A model generated the notes under the pieces. It did no database searches, had not been told where the DNA came from, and was given only the letters and a program-made list of their open reading frames with translations. From NCBI GenBank assembly GCA_003241875.1, contig QBLU01000041.1, positions 1 to 34,026 on the forward strand: a stretch of 34,026 nucleotides of DNA, given 5' to 3'. Positions 17,660-25,584 of this stretch are shown here, in pieces. The DNA comes from Alphaproteobacteria bacterium (lineage in GTDB: Bacteria > Pseudomonadota > Alphaproteobacteria > Sphingomonadales > Sphingomonadaceae). How positions within the stretch are numbered: the first letter of the stretch is position 1; each line of letters opens with the position of its first letter. A program made the position numbers and the translations under genes.

Positions 17660-18649
17660 TCAGATCGGGCCGACGGCAGGGGTGCCGGCATAGGGACGCC
17701 CGAAGGGCAGGGCGAAGGGTTCATCGTGCGGGCGGAACGGCACCATGGCGGCAATCTCGTCCAGCCGCGCCATCAGCGCTGGCGGCAGCGGCCCTTTCGC
17801 GACGGCGTCGATATTGCTGTCGACCTCCTCGACACTGCGAGCCCCCATCAGAATGGTCGACAGCCGCGGGTCGGCCAGCAGGAAGCGCAGCGAAAGCTCG
17901 GGGACCGAAACATCGAGCTCATCGACTAGCGCGTAAAGCGCCCGGAACTGCTCGCGGCGCGGCTTCGACAGCCAGTCGGCGCTCTCCACCTCGTCGCGCC
18001 AGATGCGGGCGAGGGCGCCCTGCTGCAGCGGCGATGCAGCGATGATGCCCATGCCCTGTTCGGCCGCGGCCGGGATGAGCTCGTGCCAAGCTTCTCGCCA
18101 CATGAGGCTGGTGTTGAAAGCGGTCAGTACCACATCGAAGCGGCCGGTGCGGATCAGCCGCGCCATGTCATAGGCGGTAGTGCCGCCCAGCCCGGCAAAG
18201 CGGATGCGGCCTTCGCCCTTCAGCCGGTCGATCACCTCCATCACCGGCCCGCGGGCGGCGTCCATCGCCTCCCACCAGTCGAATTGGCGTGGGCGGTCGG
18301 GCTCGTGGATCATCAGGATGTCGATCTGGCGGCGGCCGAGTAAACGGCAGCTTGTTTCGAAAGACTCGAGCAACGCGGCGCCATCGCGCGGGTCGAAGGG
18401 CTGCGGCCGGGCCCCCAATTTGGTGGAAAGGATCACTGGCGCGCTGATTTCGGGCAGGATGCGGCCGAGCACCTCCTCGCTGTCGAGATACATTGGCGCG
18501 GTGTCGACATAGTTCACACCGCGCACAACGGCATGATGTACGGCCTCGCGCGCGCGCTCGAACGGGCCGCCGGCCGCAGATACGAACAGGCCCCCTAGCG
18601 AAACCACTCCCACTGACAGACCAGTGGATCCTAATGCGCGCAGTTCCAT
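17660..18649 (-). CDS. Second aldo/keto reductase
   Basis: 329 residues. The tetrad is complete: Asp49 and Tyr54 (YVDTAPMYLDSE), Lys77 (STKLG) and His115 (MIHEP). The ATG at 18649 has GGGGAG at good spacing and starts directly before the first strand; the in-frame ATG at 18676 lacks this support. It belongs to the same broad family as the reductase at 11343, and the two may divide work between free sugar and another aldehyde or ketone. It is first gene of the minus-strand unit that continues into the alcohol dehydrogenase and perhaps the IclR and permease genes. A candidate operator lies 31 bases upstream. Confidence 0.87.
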   Translation of the reverse strand: MELRALGSTGLSVGVVSLGGLFVSAAGGPFERAREAVHHAVVRGVNYVDTAPMYLDSEEVLGRILPEISAPVILSTKLGARPQPFDPRDGAALLESFETSCRLLGRRQIDILMIHEPDRPRQFDWWEAMDAARGPVMEVIDRLKGEGRIRFAGLGGTTAYDMARLIRTGRFDVVLTAFNTSLMWREAWHELIPAAAEQGMGIIAASPLQQGALARIWRDEVESADWLSKPRREQFRALYALVDELDVSVPELSLRFLLADPRLSTILMGARSVEEVDSNIDAVAKGPLPPALMARLDEIAAMVPFRPHDEPFALPFGRPYAGTPAVGPI

Positions 18650-18679
18650 CGAGTCGCACTCCCCAACGCCGTCCATATT

Positions 18680-18694
18680 TGAACCACGGTTTCA
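18680..18694. promoter_or_regulatory. Candidate operator TGAACCACGGTTTCA in the divergent promoter region
   Basis: A 15-base near-palindrome (TGAA, 7-base spacer, TTCA; inner ACC/GGT also pair) lies between the minus-strand reductase gene and the large plus-strand operon. It shares GAACCA-GGTT with the palindrome at 11322 and the TGAA-N7-TTCA layout with 11217, which would tie the fucose genes and the right-hand operon to one regulator. Confidence 0.5.
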
Positions 18695-18839
18695 CATGCA
18701 GTCGCGCTATGCAAGCGGCCACGGCCTTTAGCGGCTTGGAAACGGGTTGCCAGCCCCGCGATGTCATGCTTAAATCAATCTAAATCGGCGTTTTACCAGT
18801 GAAGTAGGTTACCCGAAGGACGACAGGGAGAGCACGATC

Positions 18840-18893
18840 ATGCCGTCAGCAGCCTCTCGTCGCACCCGGGCCGGCGGCCGCCAGTGGCTATGA
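18840..18893 (+). CDS. 17-codon leader frame coupled to the oxidoreductase gene
   Basis: The frame MPSAASRRTRAGGRQWL has the best ribosome site of the area (AGGGAG, 9 bases before its ATG). Its TGA overlaps the ATG of the next gene as ATGA. It may be a translated leader that couples entry into the operon. Alternatively it is the original N-terminus of the oxidoreductase, displaced by a short duplication: CAGTGG at 18882 and CAATGG at 18902 sit in a 20-base imperfect tandem repeat, and 20 bases is not a multiple of three. I cannot decide between these. Confidence 0.4.
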   Translation: MPSAASRRTRAGGRQWL

Positions 18894-19915
18894 GCGGCCA
18901 GCAATGGATCCTAGCGCAGCGTCCCCAGGGCCGGCTTCGCCCCGACATTTTCCGATTACAACCCCAGCCCGCCGACGAAGCCTCGCTGGCGCCGGGCGAG
19001 GTCGATGTGGCGCTGCGCCTGTTCTTGTGCGCGCCGACCATGCGCAACTGGATGGACCCGCCCGGCAACCATCTTTACCCCTCCGTGCCGATCGATGAGG
19101 CCATGCTGTCACCGGCGGGCGGACGCATCACGGCTTCCGCAGATCCCGACCGGCCGGTCGGCGCCGATGTGACCTGTTTTGGCCGCTGGCAGAGCCACAT
19201 CCGCGCGGCTGGCTGTGACACCGCGCTGGTGCCACCCACGCGTAGCCTCGTTGATGCCATGGGCCGGTTCGGTATCAACCCGCTTACTGCCTGGTTCGGC
19301 ATCAAGCGCATCGGGCAACTCCAGGCCGGTGAAACCCTGCTGGTCTCGGGCGCTGCCGGGTCGGTCGGCAGCATTGCCGTGCAGCTCGGCCGGCTGGCAG
19401 GCGCCCGAGTCGTCGGCATCGCCGGCGGGCCGGACAAATGCCGCTGGCTTACCGAAGTCATCGGCACCGATGCCGCGATCGATTACCGCAGCGAAAACCT
19501 GCCTGCAGCGATCGCCATCGCCTGCCCGAACGGCGTGGATGTGTTCTTCGACAATGTCGGCGGCAACGCGCTCGATGCGGCGGTCGATGCAATGAACCGC
19601 TTGGGCCGCATCGCGCTGTGCGGGCAGATCTCGGGCTACGATGGCGCCGACATGCGCGGCCCGGCCAACATGATGCGCCTCATCTACGGCGGCATCACCA
19701 TGCGCGGCTTCCTCGTCGGCGATTTCGCTTCGGAATGGGACGCCGCCCGCGCCGATCTCAAGGCCGGCTATGACAGCGGCGCAATCGTCTATCGCGACGA
19801 TCTGCGCGAAGGCTTCGAACAGCTGCCGCAGCATTTCTGCGACCTGTTCGAAGGCCGCAACAATGGCACGCTGCTGGTAATGAGCGATCGGCAAGCGCGG
19901 GAGCCGGCGCGATGA
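18890..19915 (+). CDS. NADP-dependent MDR oxidoreductase, enone/prostaglandin-reductase type
   Basis: 341 residues. It is a zinc-free medium-chain reductase of the PTGR/CurA group, which reduces the C=C bond of alpha,beta-unsaturated ketones with NADPH. The N-terminus MSGQQWILAQRPQG is typical. The cofactor loop is SGAAGSVGS (153-161), and VFFDNVGGNALDA (218-230) is the group hallmark. The ATG at 18890 is chosen over the GTG at 18884 because of the family N-terminus and the ATGA overlap with the leader frame. First full gene of the right-hand operon; its stop overlaps the next start (ATGA). A ketone-reducing role fits a pathway that handles a ketone aglycone. Confidence 0.87.
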   Translation: MSGQQWILAQRPQGRLRPDIFRLQPQPADEASLAPGEVDVALRLFLCAPTMRNWMDPPGNHLYPSVPIDEAMLSPAGGRITASADPDRPVGADVTCFGRWQSHIRAAGCDTALVPPTRSLVDAMGRFGINPLTAWFGIKRIGQLQAGETLLVSGAAGSVGSIAVQLGRLAGARVVGIAGGPDKCRWLTEVIGTDAAIDYRSENLPAAIAIACPNGVDVFFDNVGGNALDAAVDAMNRLGRIALCGQISGYDGADMRGPANMMRLIYGGITMRGFLVGDFASEWDAARADLKAGYDSGAIVYRDDLREGFEQLPQHFCDLFEGRNNGTLLVMSDRQAREPAR

Positions 19916-20634
19916 TCGTGCTGCCCACCGATAATCACCTGTGGGGCGGCGAGCCTAACTCGCCGCTGGTCGCCGCCATCCACCTGTCCGTCCGCGATCT
20001 CGTCCGCCGCCGATTGGTGCAAAGCGGCCTGGACTGGAATGCCTTCGTCAGTGGCCCGATTGACGATCTCATCGGCCAGGACGATTTCGCCGCCATCGAT
20101 GCGGCGGTCCTCGCCACCGGCCACCGCTACGCCTTTTCCGCTACGATTTCAGCGACCGAGCGTCCCGAAGCCTATCAGGGGCTGGCCACGCTCGATGGGG
20201 GCTTTGATCACCCCGACGCCCCCTCTGCCCCGCCTGATGCACAGGGCCGGGCGCTGTGTGGCACCGGCGACAATGTCGTGCAGGGCAGCGATGTGGAAGG
20301 CGTCGCCCGCTTCGTGCGCTCGGCCGGGCAGGTGATCGCATTGATGGAACAGGGCATCCCGCAAGGCAGCATCGCCATTATCGACGACAGCGGCGGCACG
20401 CTCACCGCGCCGATCCTCAATCGCTTCGCCGGCCTCGTCTGCGCCGGCGGCACCGTGCGCTCGCACCTGGGCATATTGGCGCGCGAATATGGCATTCCCT
20501 GCCTCATGAACGTACGGCTCGCCGGCATTCAGGATGGCGACCGCGTCCGGCTCGAAACCGGCGCGCCGGCGCGTACCGCCGAATCCTATCTATCGGGCAC
20601 CGAAATGCCCGCGCGCATCTGGAAACTGGCATGA
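19912..20634 (+). CDS. Stand-alone phosphohistidine swivel-domain protein
   Basis: 240 residues. The C-terminal half (about 145-215) is the PEP-utilising-enzyme mobile domain. Its motif GGTVRSHLGILAREYGIPC holds His185 where PEP synthase and pyruvate phosphate dikinase carry the phosphorylated histidine (usually TSHAAVVAR). The N-terminal 130 residues are not recognised. No ATP-grasp or barrel domain is present, so it must work with partners, presumably the dikinase-like protein at 24189 and the unknown protein that follows. Phenylphosphate synthase is a known multi-subunit precedent for splitting such domains. It overlaps both neighbours by ATGA. Confidence 0.75.
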   Translation: MIVLPTDNHLWGGEPNSPLVAAIHLSVRDLVRRRLVQSGLDWNAFVSGPIDDLIGQDDFAAIDAAVLATGHRYAFSATISATERPEAYQGLATLDGGFDHPDAPSAPPDAQGRALCGTGDNVVQGSDVEGVARFVRSAGQVIALMEQGIPQGSIAIIDDSGGTLTAPILNRFAGLVCAGGTVRSHLGILAREYGIPCLMNVRLAGIQDGDRVRLETGAPARTAESYLSGTEMPARIWKLA

Positions 20635-22112
20635 CCGGCCAACGTCCGGCTCCTGGCCCCGGCCCCGCCCCCAGCTACGCGCAGCTGCTCGAAACCAACC
20701 AGCTGATCCAGGCCTGCGGAGACATGACCTATTGGCTGTGCCTCACCCGCACCGTGCAGGGATCGAAGCTGTTCCCCGTCTCCGCCTATATCCTCTTGTC
20801 CTACCTCAACGCCTTCTACCGCTATCCCACTCTCATCCGGAAGGTGGAGGCGGTGATGCCTGCCGAAGCCATCGCCGATCGCGCCCGGCAGATGGGGGTA
20901 AAGGCCCAGAACAGCTCGATCGGCTGGGCCTTGCCCTGCTTCTACCTGCTGGGCCGTGAATATCTGATCAACCTCGGCTTCCTGCGCCCGCAGGACGCCA
21001 TTGAGGACGTGGTCACGGTCATGGACTTCTGGAAGCGCTTCCAGCTCGCCTGGCACCGCAACGACGGCCATCTCACCAACGCCGACAACAACCAGCGCGC
21101 CCAGATCCTGTCGCATGCCGATGTGACGCGCTTTGCCGGCGAGCTGCACAAGGTCGTGCCGGGCGACGCGCTGTCGGTGGCGGCCCAGCGCTTCCTCGCC
21201 ACCGTCTCGCAATATGGCTTCCTCGTCAGCGCTGAAAGCCGCATCAGCCTCACCAATTCCGGCCCCTATCGCCTCGATGCCGATCGCCAGCTGTTGATGC
21301 GCGATTTCATGGATCTCGGCGAAACCTCGCTGCCTTGGCTCGACGATATTGCCGCCGACATGCCGTTCAACAACCTGACCGTGGCGATGGAGGCGACCGG
21401 CTGCAATTTCCACCTCGTCGACGATTGGGGCAGCTTCGAAGCCACGCCGGAATTCACCACGGATCGGCTCACCGGCATAGGTATCTATGCCTCCGACACC
21501 TTGAGCGAAGGCCATGTGCCGGTGGCGATGGACAGTCCCGAAGCCCTGGCGGCCATGCTGCACGACCTGTCCGACCGCGCCAAGGTCGCGACCGACAGGC
21601 TGTGGATGCGCATGGCGGGGTGGAGCCGCGACCAGCTGATCGACGCCGGCGCCATCAGCTATTTCGCCATTTGCAAGGAGATCGCCCATATCGCCGGCGT
21701 CTTTGATCCCGCCGACTGGCTGGAGATCGATCCCCGCGCCGAGCGGTTCCGGCCGTTACTGTCGGATGAATATGCTGACAATGCATTGGGCGAGCTCGTC
21801 GGCGGCATATCCTTGCCCAGCCAGCAGACGGCGCCGCACTTCATGATGAAATGGTCCGATCAGCCGACGCGCGTGCTCACCCCGCTGCCGCTGTCGGTGC
21901 TCAACGGCGCGCCGTTTATGGGCCGGGTAGCGCCGACCCAGCCAGGCGCGTCGCATCTGCCGCCGAAGAACGACCGCTATCGCACCACCCGCGGCGTGCT
22001 GGGCCTCGCCGAATACAACGCTGCCGCGCGCAGCTTCGTGCCGGCGCGCTGCCAGCCCGGCCCGAACTTCACATGCGATACCACGCTTGCCTGGCCGGGC
22101 AGCGTCGAATGA
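20631..22112 (+). CDS. 493-residue protein of unknown family
   Basis: I do not recognise this protein. There is no signal peptide. The first 18 residues are Pro/Gly-rich. From about 20 on it is mostly helical, with polar-aromatic stretches and a possible amphipathic segment near 45-65 (VSAYILLSYLNAFYRYP). Conserved-looking polar patches are DFWKRFQLAWHRNDGHLTNADNN (split around 130-150) and CNFHLVDDWGSFEATPEF (around 258-275). It sits between a phosphohistidine swivel protein and an acyl-CoA synthetase, sharing 4-base overlaps with both, so dosage is coupled. A substrate-binding or acceptor subunit for the split dikinase is my inference, since neither swivel protein here has an acceptor barrel. 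Confidence 0.8.
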   Translation: MTGQRPAPGPGPAPSYAQLLETNQLIQACGDMTYWLCLTRTVQGSKLFPVSAYILLSYLNAFYRYPTLIRKVEAVMPAEAIADRARQMGVKAQNSSIGWALPCFYLLGREYLINLGFLRPQDAIEDVVTVMDFWKRFQLAWHRNDGHLTNADNNQRAQILSHADVTRFAGELHKVVPGDALSVAAQRFLATVSQYGFLVSAESRISLTNSGPYRLDADRQLLMRDFMDLGETSLPWLDDIAADMPFNNLTVAMEATGCNFHLVDDWGSFEATPEFTTDRLTGIGIYASDTLSEGHVPVAMDSPEALAAMLHDLSDRAKVATDRLWMRMAGWSRDQLIDAGAISYFAICKEIAHIAGVFDPADWLEIDPRAERFRPLLSDEYADNALGELVGGISLPSQQTAPHFMMKWSDQPTRVLTPLPLSVLNGAPFMGRVAPTQPGASHLPPKNDRYRTTRGVLGLAEYNAAARSFVPARCQPGPNFTCDTTLAWPGSVE

Positions 22113-23581
22113 GCCAGATCGCCGGTCTCATCACCCGCGCCGCCCGCCAGTTCGGCAGCCGTCCCTGCCTGGTGGAAGGCGGCCGCCGCGTCTCCTTCGC
22201 CGAATTCGATGCCGCCACCAATCGCTTTGCCAACGCCATGCAGACTTTGGGCCTGGCGCATGGCGATCGCGTCGGCGTGCTGCTCCCCAACGGAATCGAT
22301 TGCCTCATCGCCTATTATGGACTCGCCAAGGCCGGATTGGTGCGCGTCAGCCTCAACAGCCGGGACACCTTGGCAGATCTGCGCTTCAAGCTGGCCGAAG
22401 TCGGCAGCGGCGCGGTGCTGACCGCCGATGTTACAGCCGATCTCGGCGTGCCGATCACGTTCGCGCCGGCGCAGCTGCAGGCCATCATCGCGGCCGCCAG
22501 CGATGCGCCCTGCGGGATCGATCGCGGCCTCGATGATTCCTATCGGCTGGGCTTCACCGGCGGCACCACCGGCCGGCCCAAGGCGGTGACCCTCACCGAA
22601 CGCGGCGAGCTCGCCGAGCTGTCGGCCTTCCTCACCGATCTCGTGCCCGATATCGGCCCGCACGATCGCTTCCTGCACGCAGCACCCATTGCCCATGCAT
22701 CGGGCGCCTTCTTCCTGCCGGCGCTGGTGCGGGGTGCCACCTCGCTGGTGATGGCCAGATATGATGCAGCCGAATTCGTCGCGCTTGCCGCCGCCAGCCG
22801 CGCCACCATGACCTTCCTGGTGCCGACCATGCTCGCGCTCCTGCTCGACGATCCGGCATTAGAAGGCGCCGATCTGGCGCTGCGCCGCATTGCCTATGGC
22901 GCCTCGCCGCTGGCCCCGGCGGTCTATGCCCGCGCCGAGGCCCGCTTCGGCCGGGTGTTCGCCCAAACCTACGGTCAGGCGGAATCGCCGATGGTGATAA
23001 CCTGCCTCAAACCCAACGAGCACGACCGCATCGGATCGTGCGGCCGGCCGTTCACCCTCGCCGAGGTCGCGGTGATGGACGATGCCGGCACCCTGCTGCC
23101 GCCCGGCAGTGTCGGCGAAATGGTGGTGCGCGGGCCGCAGCTCATGGCGCGCTACTGGAACCGGCCCGAAGCCACGGCCGAGGCCTTTCGCGGCGGCTGG
23201 CTGCACACCGGCGATATCGGCCGCATGGACGATGAAGGCTTCTTCTACCTGCTCGATCGCAAGGGGGACATGCTCATCTCCGGCGGCTACAATGTCTATC
23301 CGCGTGAGGTCGAAGATGCGCTGCTGGCCTTTCCTGGCGTTGCTGAGGCCGCGGTCGTCGGCCTCCCCGATGAAACCTGGGGCGATCGGGTCCACGCCGT
23401 GGTGAGCGGGCAAGGCATCGACCAGCTGGCGCTGCTCGCCCACACCCGTGCCGTGCTGGCGGGATACAAGGCGCCCAGGTCGGTCGATGTGTGGCCAGAT
23501 CTGCCCAAGAGCCCCGCCGGCAAGATCCTGCGCCGCGAAGTCAGGCGGCTGGTGGTCGAAGCCCGGGAAGCGGTGGCATGA
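22109..23581 (+). CDS. Acyl-CoA synthetase (AMP-forming, ANL superfamily)
   Basis: 490 residues. The ATP loop is FTGGTTGRPKAV; A5-type motif TYGQAESP; LHTGDIGRMDDEGFFYLLDRKGDMLISGGYNVYP is read as separate A7/A8 blocks (about 367-400); the catalytic lysine is in KSPAGKILRRE near the C-terminus. It activates a carboxylic acid through an acyl-adenylate and transfers it to CoA. In this operon the logical substrate is the beta-keto acid made by the biotin carboxylase, giving a beta-ketoacyl-CoA for the thiolase. Benzoate- or fatty-acid-like substrates cannot be excluded. ATGA overlaps on both sides. Confidence 0.92.
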   Translation: MSQIAGLITRAARQFGSRPCLVEGGRRVSFAEFDAATNRFANAMQTLGLAHGDRVGVLLPNGIDCLIAYYGLAKAGLVRVSLNSRDTLADLRFKLAEVGSGAVLTADVTADLGVPITFAPAQLQAIIAAASDAPCGIDRGLDDSYRLGFTGGTTGRPKAVTLTERGELAELSAFLTDLVPDIGPHDRFLHAAPIAHASGAFFLPALVRGATSLVMARYDAAEFVALAAASRATMTFLVPTMLALLLDDPALEGADLALRRIAYGASPLAPAVYARAEARFGRVFAQTYGQAESPMVITCLKPNEHDRIGSCGRPFTLAEVAVMDDAGTLLPPGSVGEMVVRGPQLMARYWNRPEATAEAFRGGWLHTGDIGRMDDEGFFYLLDRKGDMLISGGYNVYPREVEDALLAFPGVAEAAVVGLPDETWGDRVHAVVSGQGIDQLALLAHTRAVLAGYKAPRSVDVWPDLPKSPAGKILRREVRRLVVEAREAVA

Positions 23582-24192
23582 GAAACCCCGGACCTGTCTG
23601 GCACCTGGCGCTGCATGGCCTCGCCATCCTGCGCGCCGCAACCCCCGCCGCGGTGGCCCGCCGCATGGCACTGGCCCCGGCAGAGGTCGAGGCCATGATC
23701 GATCTCGCCGCCGCACATGGTCGGGTGGTGCGCACCGGCGATCGGCTGATGCTGGCGCCACTGGCAAGGCTGGCGCTGGCGGCGGACTATTCGCGCACCT
23801 GCGCGGCGCTACGGGCCGATCCGGCGTTCAACGATGCAGCGGCGCGGTTCGAGGTGGTGAACCTCGATCTCAAGGCGTTGATGACCGATTGGCAGACCCG
23901 CGTCGTCGGCGGCCTTACTCTGCCGAACGATCACAGCGACCAAGCCCATGACGAACGGCTGATCGATCGCGTCGGCCGCTTCCACGATCGCGTCACCCCG
24001 CTGCTCGATGCCTTGGTCGGGCTGGTGCCACGCCTCGCAGTTTATCGCGACGGACTGCTGGCGGCACTGGAGCGCGCCGAAGACGGTGACATCGCCTGGG
24101 TCTCCGACGTGGCGTGCGAAAGCTATCACACCTTGTGGTTCGATCTGCACGAGGAGCTTCTGCGGCTCTCGGGGACGGAGCGGATCGAATGA
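23578..24192 (+). CDS. 204-residue protein with winged-helix-like N-terminus, unknown
   Basis: I do not recognise the family. Residues about 10-60 read like a winged helix (helix-turn-helix TPAAVARRMALAPAEVEAMI, then a short hairpin VVRTGDRLML). The remainder is helical with many acidic and Arg residues and Trp/His patches (NLDLKALMTDWQTR, ESYHTLWFDLHEELL). Because it is locked between the acyl-CoA synthetase and the dikinase-like gene by ATGA overlaps at both ends, it is more likely a subunit or regulator of the dikinase than a free DNA-binding regulator. Phenylphosphate synthase has a small regulatory third subunit, which is a loose analogy only. Confidence 0.75.
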   Translation: MRNPGPVWHLALHGLAILRAATPAAVARRMALAPAEVEAMIDLAAAHGRVVRTGDRLMLAPLARLALAADYSRTCAALRADPAFNDAAARFEVVNLDLKALMTDWQTRVVGGLTLPNDHSDQAHDERLIDRVGRFHDRVTPLLDALVGLVPRLAVYRDGLLAALERAEDGDIAWVSDVACESYHTLWFDLHEELLRLSGTERIE

Positions 24193-25577
24193 TCCTGCCG
24201 CTCGCCAATGATCTGGAGGCTGGCCCCGATCGCATCGGCGGCAAGGCGGCATCCCTGCTCGCCATGGCGCGGCTCGGCCTGCCGGTGCCGCCAGCCTTCG
24301 TAGTGCCCACCGATGTCGCGCGCACCTGGGCCGCCACAGGGCGCTTGCCGGATGGCTTTGCAGGCCAGCTGATGGAGGGGGTCCGCGGCCTTGAAGCCGC
24401 CTCCGGCCGCGGTTTCGGCGCCGCGCATCGCCCGCTACTGCTGTCGGTGCGCTCGGGCGCATCCGTGTCGATGCCCGGCATGATGGAAACACTGCTGAAC
24501 CTCGGTCTCGTCGATCAATCCGCCACCGGGCTCGCTGCCGAAACCGGCAACACCGCCTTTGTCGATGCTTTGCGCACCGGCTTCGCCGCCCAATTCAACC
24601 AATGCGTGGGGCCGGTGCCCGACAATGCGGAAGCGCAGTTGCTGGCTGCGGTCGAGGCGGTGATGGCATCTTGGAACAGCCGCCGTGCCCGCCGCTATCG
24701 CGCCCATCACGGCATCGCCGATGATCTCGGCACCGCCGTGACCGTGCAGGCGATGGTCTTCGGCAATCTGTGCGAGCGGTCGGGCACGGGGGTGCTGTTC
24801 AGCCGCAACCCCATCGATGGCGATTCGGCGCCCTGGGGGGAATGGCTGCCCGGCGCACAGGGCGAAGCACTCGTCGCCGGCACTCACGATGGCCAGCCGA
24901 TCGATGCCCTTGCAGCGGCACTGCCTGAGGCGCACGCGCAGCTGCTCGCCGGCGCTCGCGCTCTCGAACAGGCCGGGCGCGATGCCCAAGATATCGAATT
25001 CACCATCGAATCGGGCCAGCTCTACTTCCTGCAAAGCCGCGCCGCCAAGCGCACGGCGCGTGCCGCCGTCGCCATCGCGGTCGCGCTCCACGATGAAGGC
25101 CTGTTGTCGCGCGCCGAAGCGGTGGCGCGGGTCAGCCCCGATCAGATCGCCGCGCTGCTGGCACCTGTGCTCGGCGATGCCGGCGCCGCCCCGGTGCTGG
25201 CCAGCGGCACACCGGCCTCGCCCGGCGCCGGCGCCGGCCTTGCGGTTGGAACCGCCGCCGAAGCCGAAGCCCGCAGCGCTGCGGGTGAACCCGTGGTGCT
25301 GGTGCGGCCCACCACCAGCCCCGATGATGTCGGCGGCATGCTGGTGGCGATGGCGGTGGTCACCGGCGCCGGCGGCGCGACCAGCCATGCGGCTGTCGTC
25401 GGCCGCGCGCTCGGAAAGCCAGTGGTCACCGGGTGCGGCGCCGATGTGCCGGCGCGGCTTGTCGGCCAGCCGGTCACCGTGTGCGGTGCCAGCGGGCGGG
25501 TGTTCGCCGGGCTGCTGCCACTGGTACCCCCGCCCGTCGAACCGGCACTCGCCCGCTGGCGCGCGCTGGCAGGGTGA
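24189..25577 (+). CDS. Pyruvate-phosphate-dikinase-like protein lacking the PEP/pyruvate barrel
   Basis: 462 residues, about half of a normal dikinase. The ATP-grasp part follows PPDK closely: GGKAASLLAMARLGLPVPPAF (16-36 region), SVRSGASVSMPGMMETLLNLG and SGTGVLFSRNP, then DIEFTIESGQLYFLQSR. The swivel domain (about 340-445) carries the phosphorylatable His400 in GGATSHAAVVGRALGK. The protein then ends: the C-terminal PEP/pyruvate barrel (about 340 residues) is absent. The next gene starts 7 bases later, so this is not a frameshift. It should move phosphate from ATP to His400 and on to a non-pyruvate acceptor. Partners are probably the proteins at 19912 and 20631. Confidence 0.88.
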   Translation: MILPLANDLEAGPDRIGGKAASLLAMARLGLPVPPAFVVPTDVARTWAATGRLPDGFAGQLMEGVRGLEAASGRGFGAAHRPLLLSVRSGASVSMPGMMETLLNLGLVDQSATGLAAETGNTAFVDALRTGFAAQFNQCVGPVPDNAEAQLLAAVEAVMASWNSRRARRYRAHHGIADDLGTAVTVQAMVFGNLCERSGTGVLFSRNPIDGDSAPWGEWLPGAQGEALVAGTHDGQPIDALAAALPEAHAQLLAGARALEQAGRDAQDIEFTIESGQLYFLQSRAAKRTARAAVAIAVALHDEGLLSRAEAVARVSPDQIAALLAPVLGDAGAAPVLASGTPASPGAGAGLAVGTAAEAEARSAAGEPVVLVRPTTSPDDVGGMLVAMAVVTGAGGATSHAAVVGRALGKPVVTGCGADVPARLVGQPVTVCGASGRVFAGLLPLVPPPVEPALARWRALAG

Positions 25578-25584
25578 AGCACCG

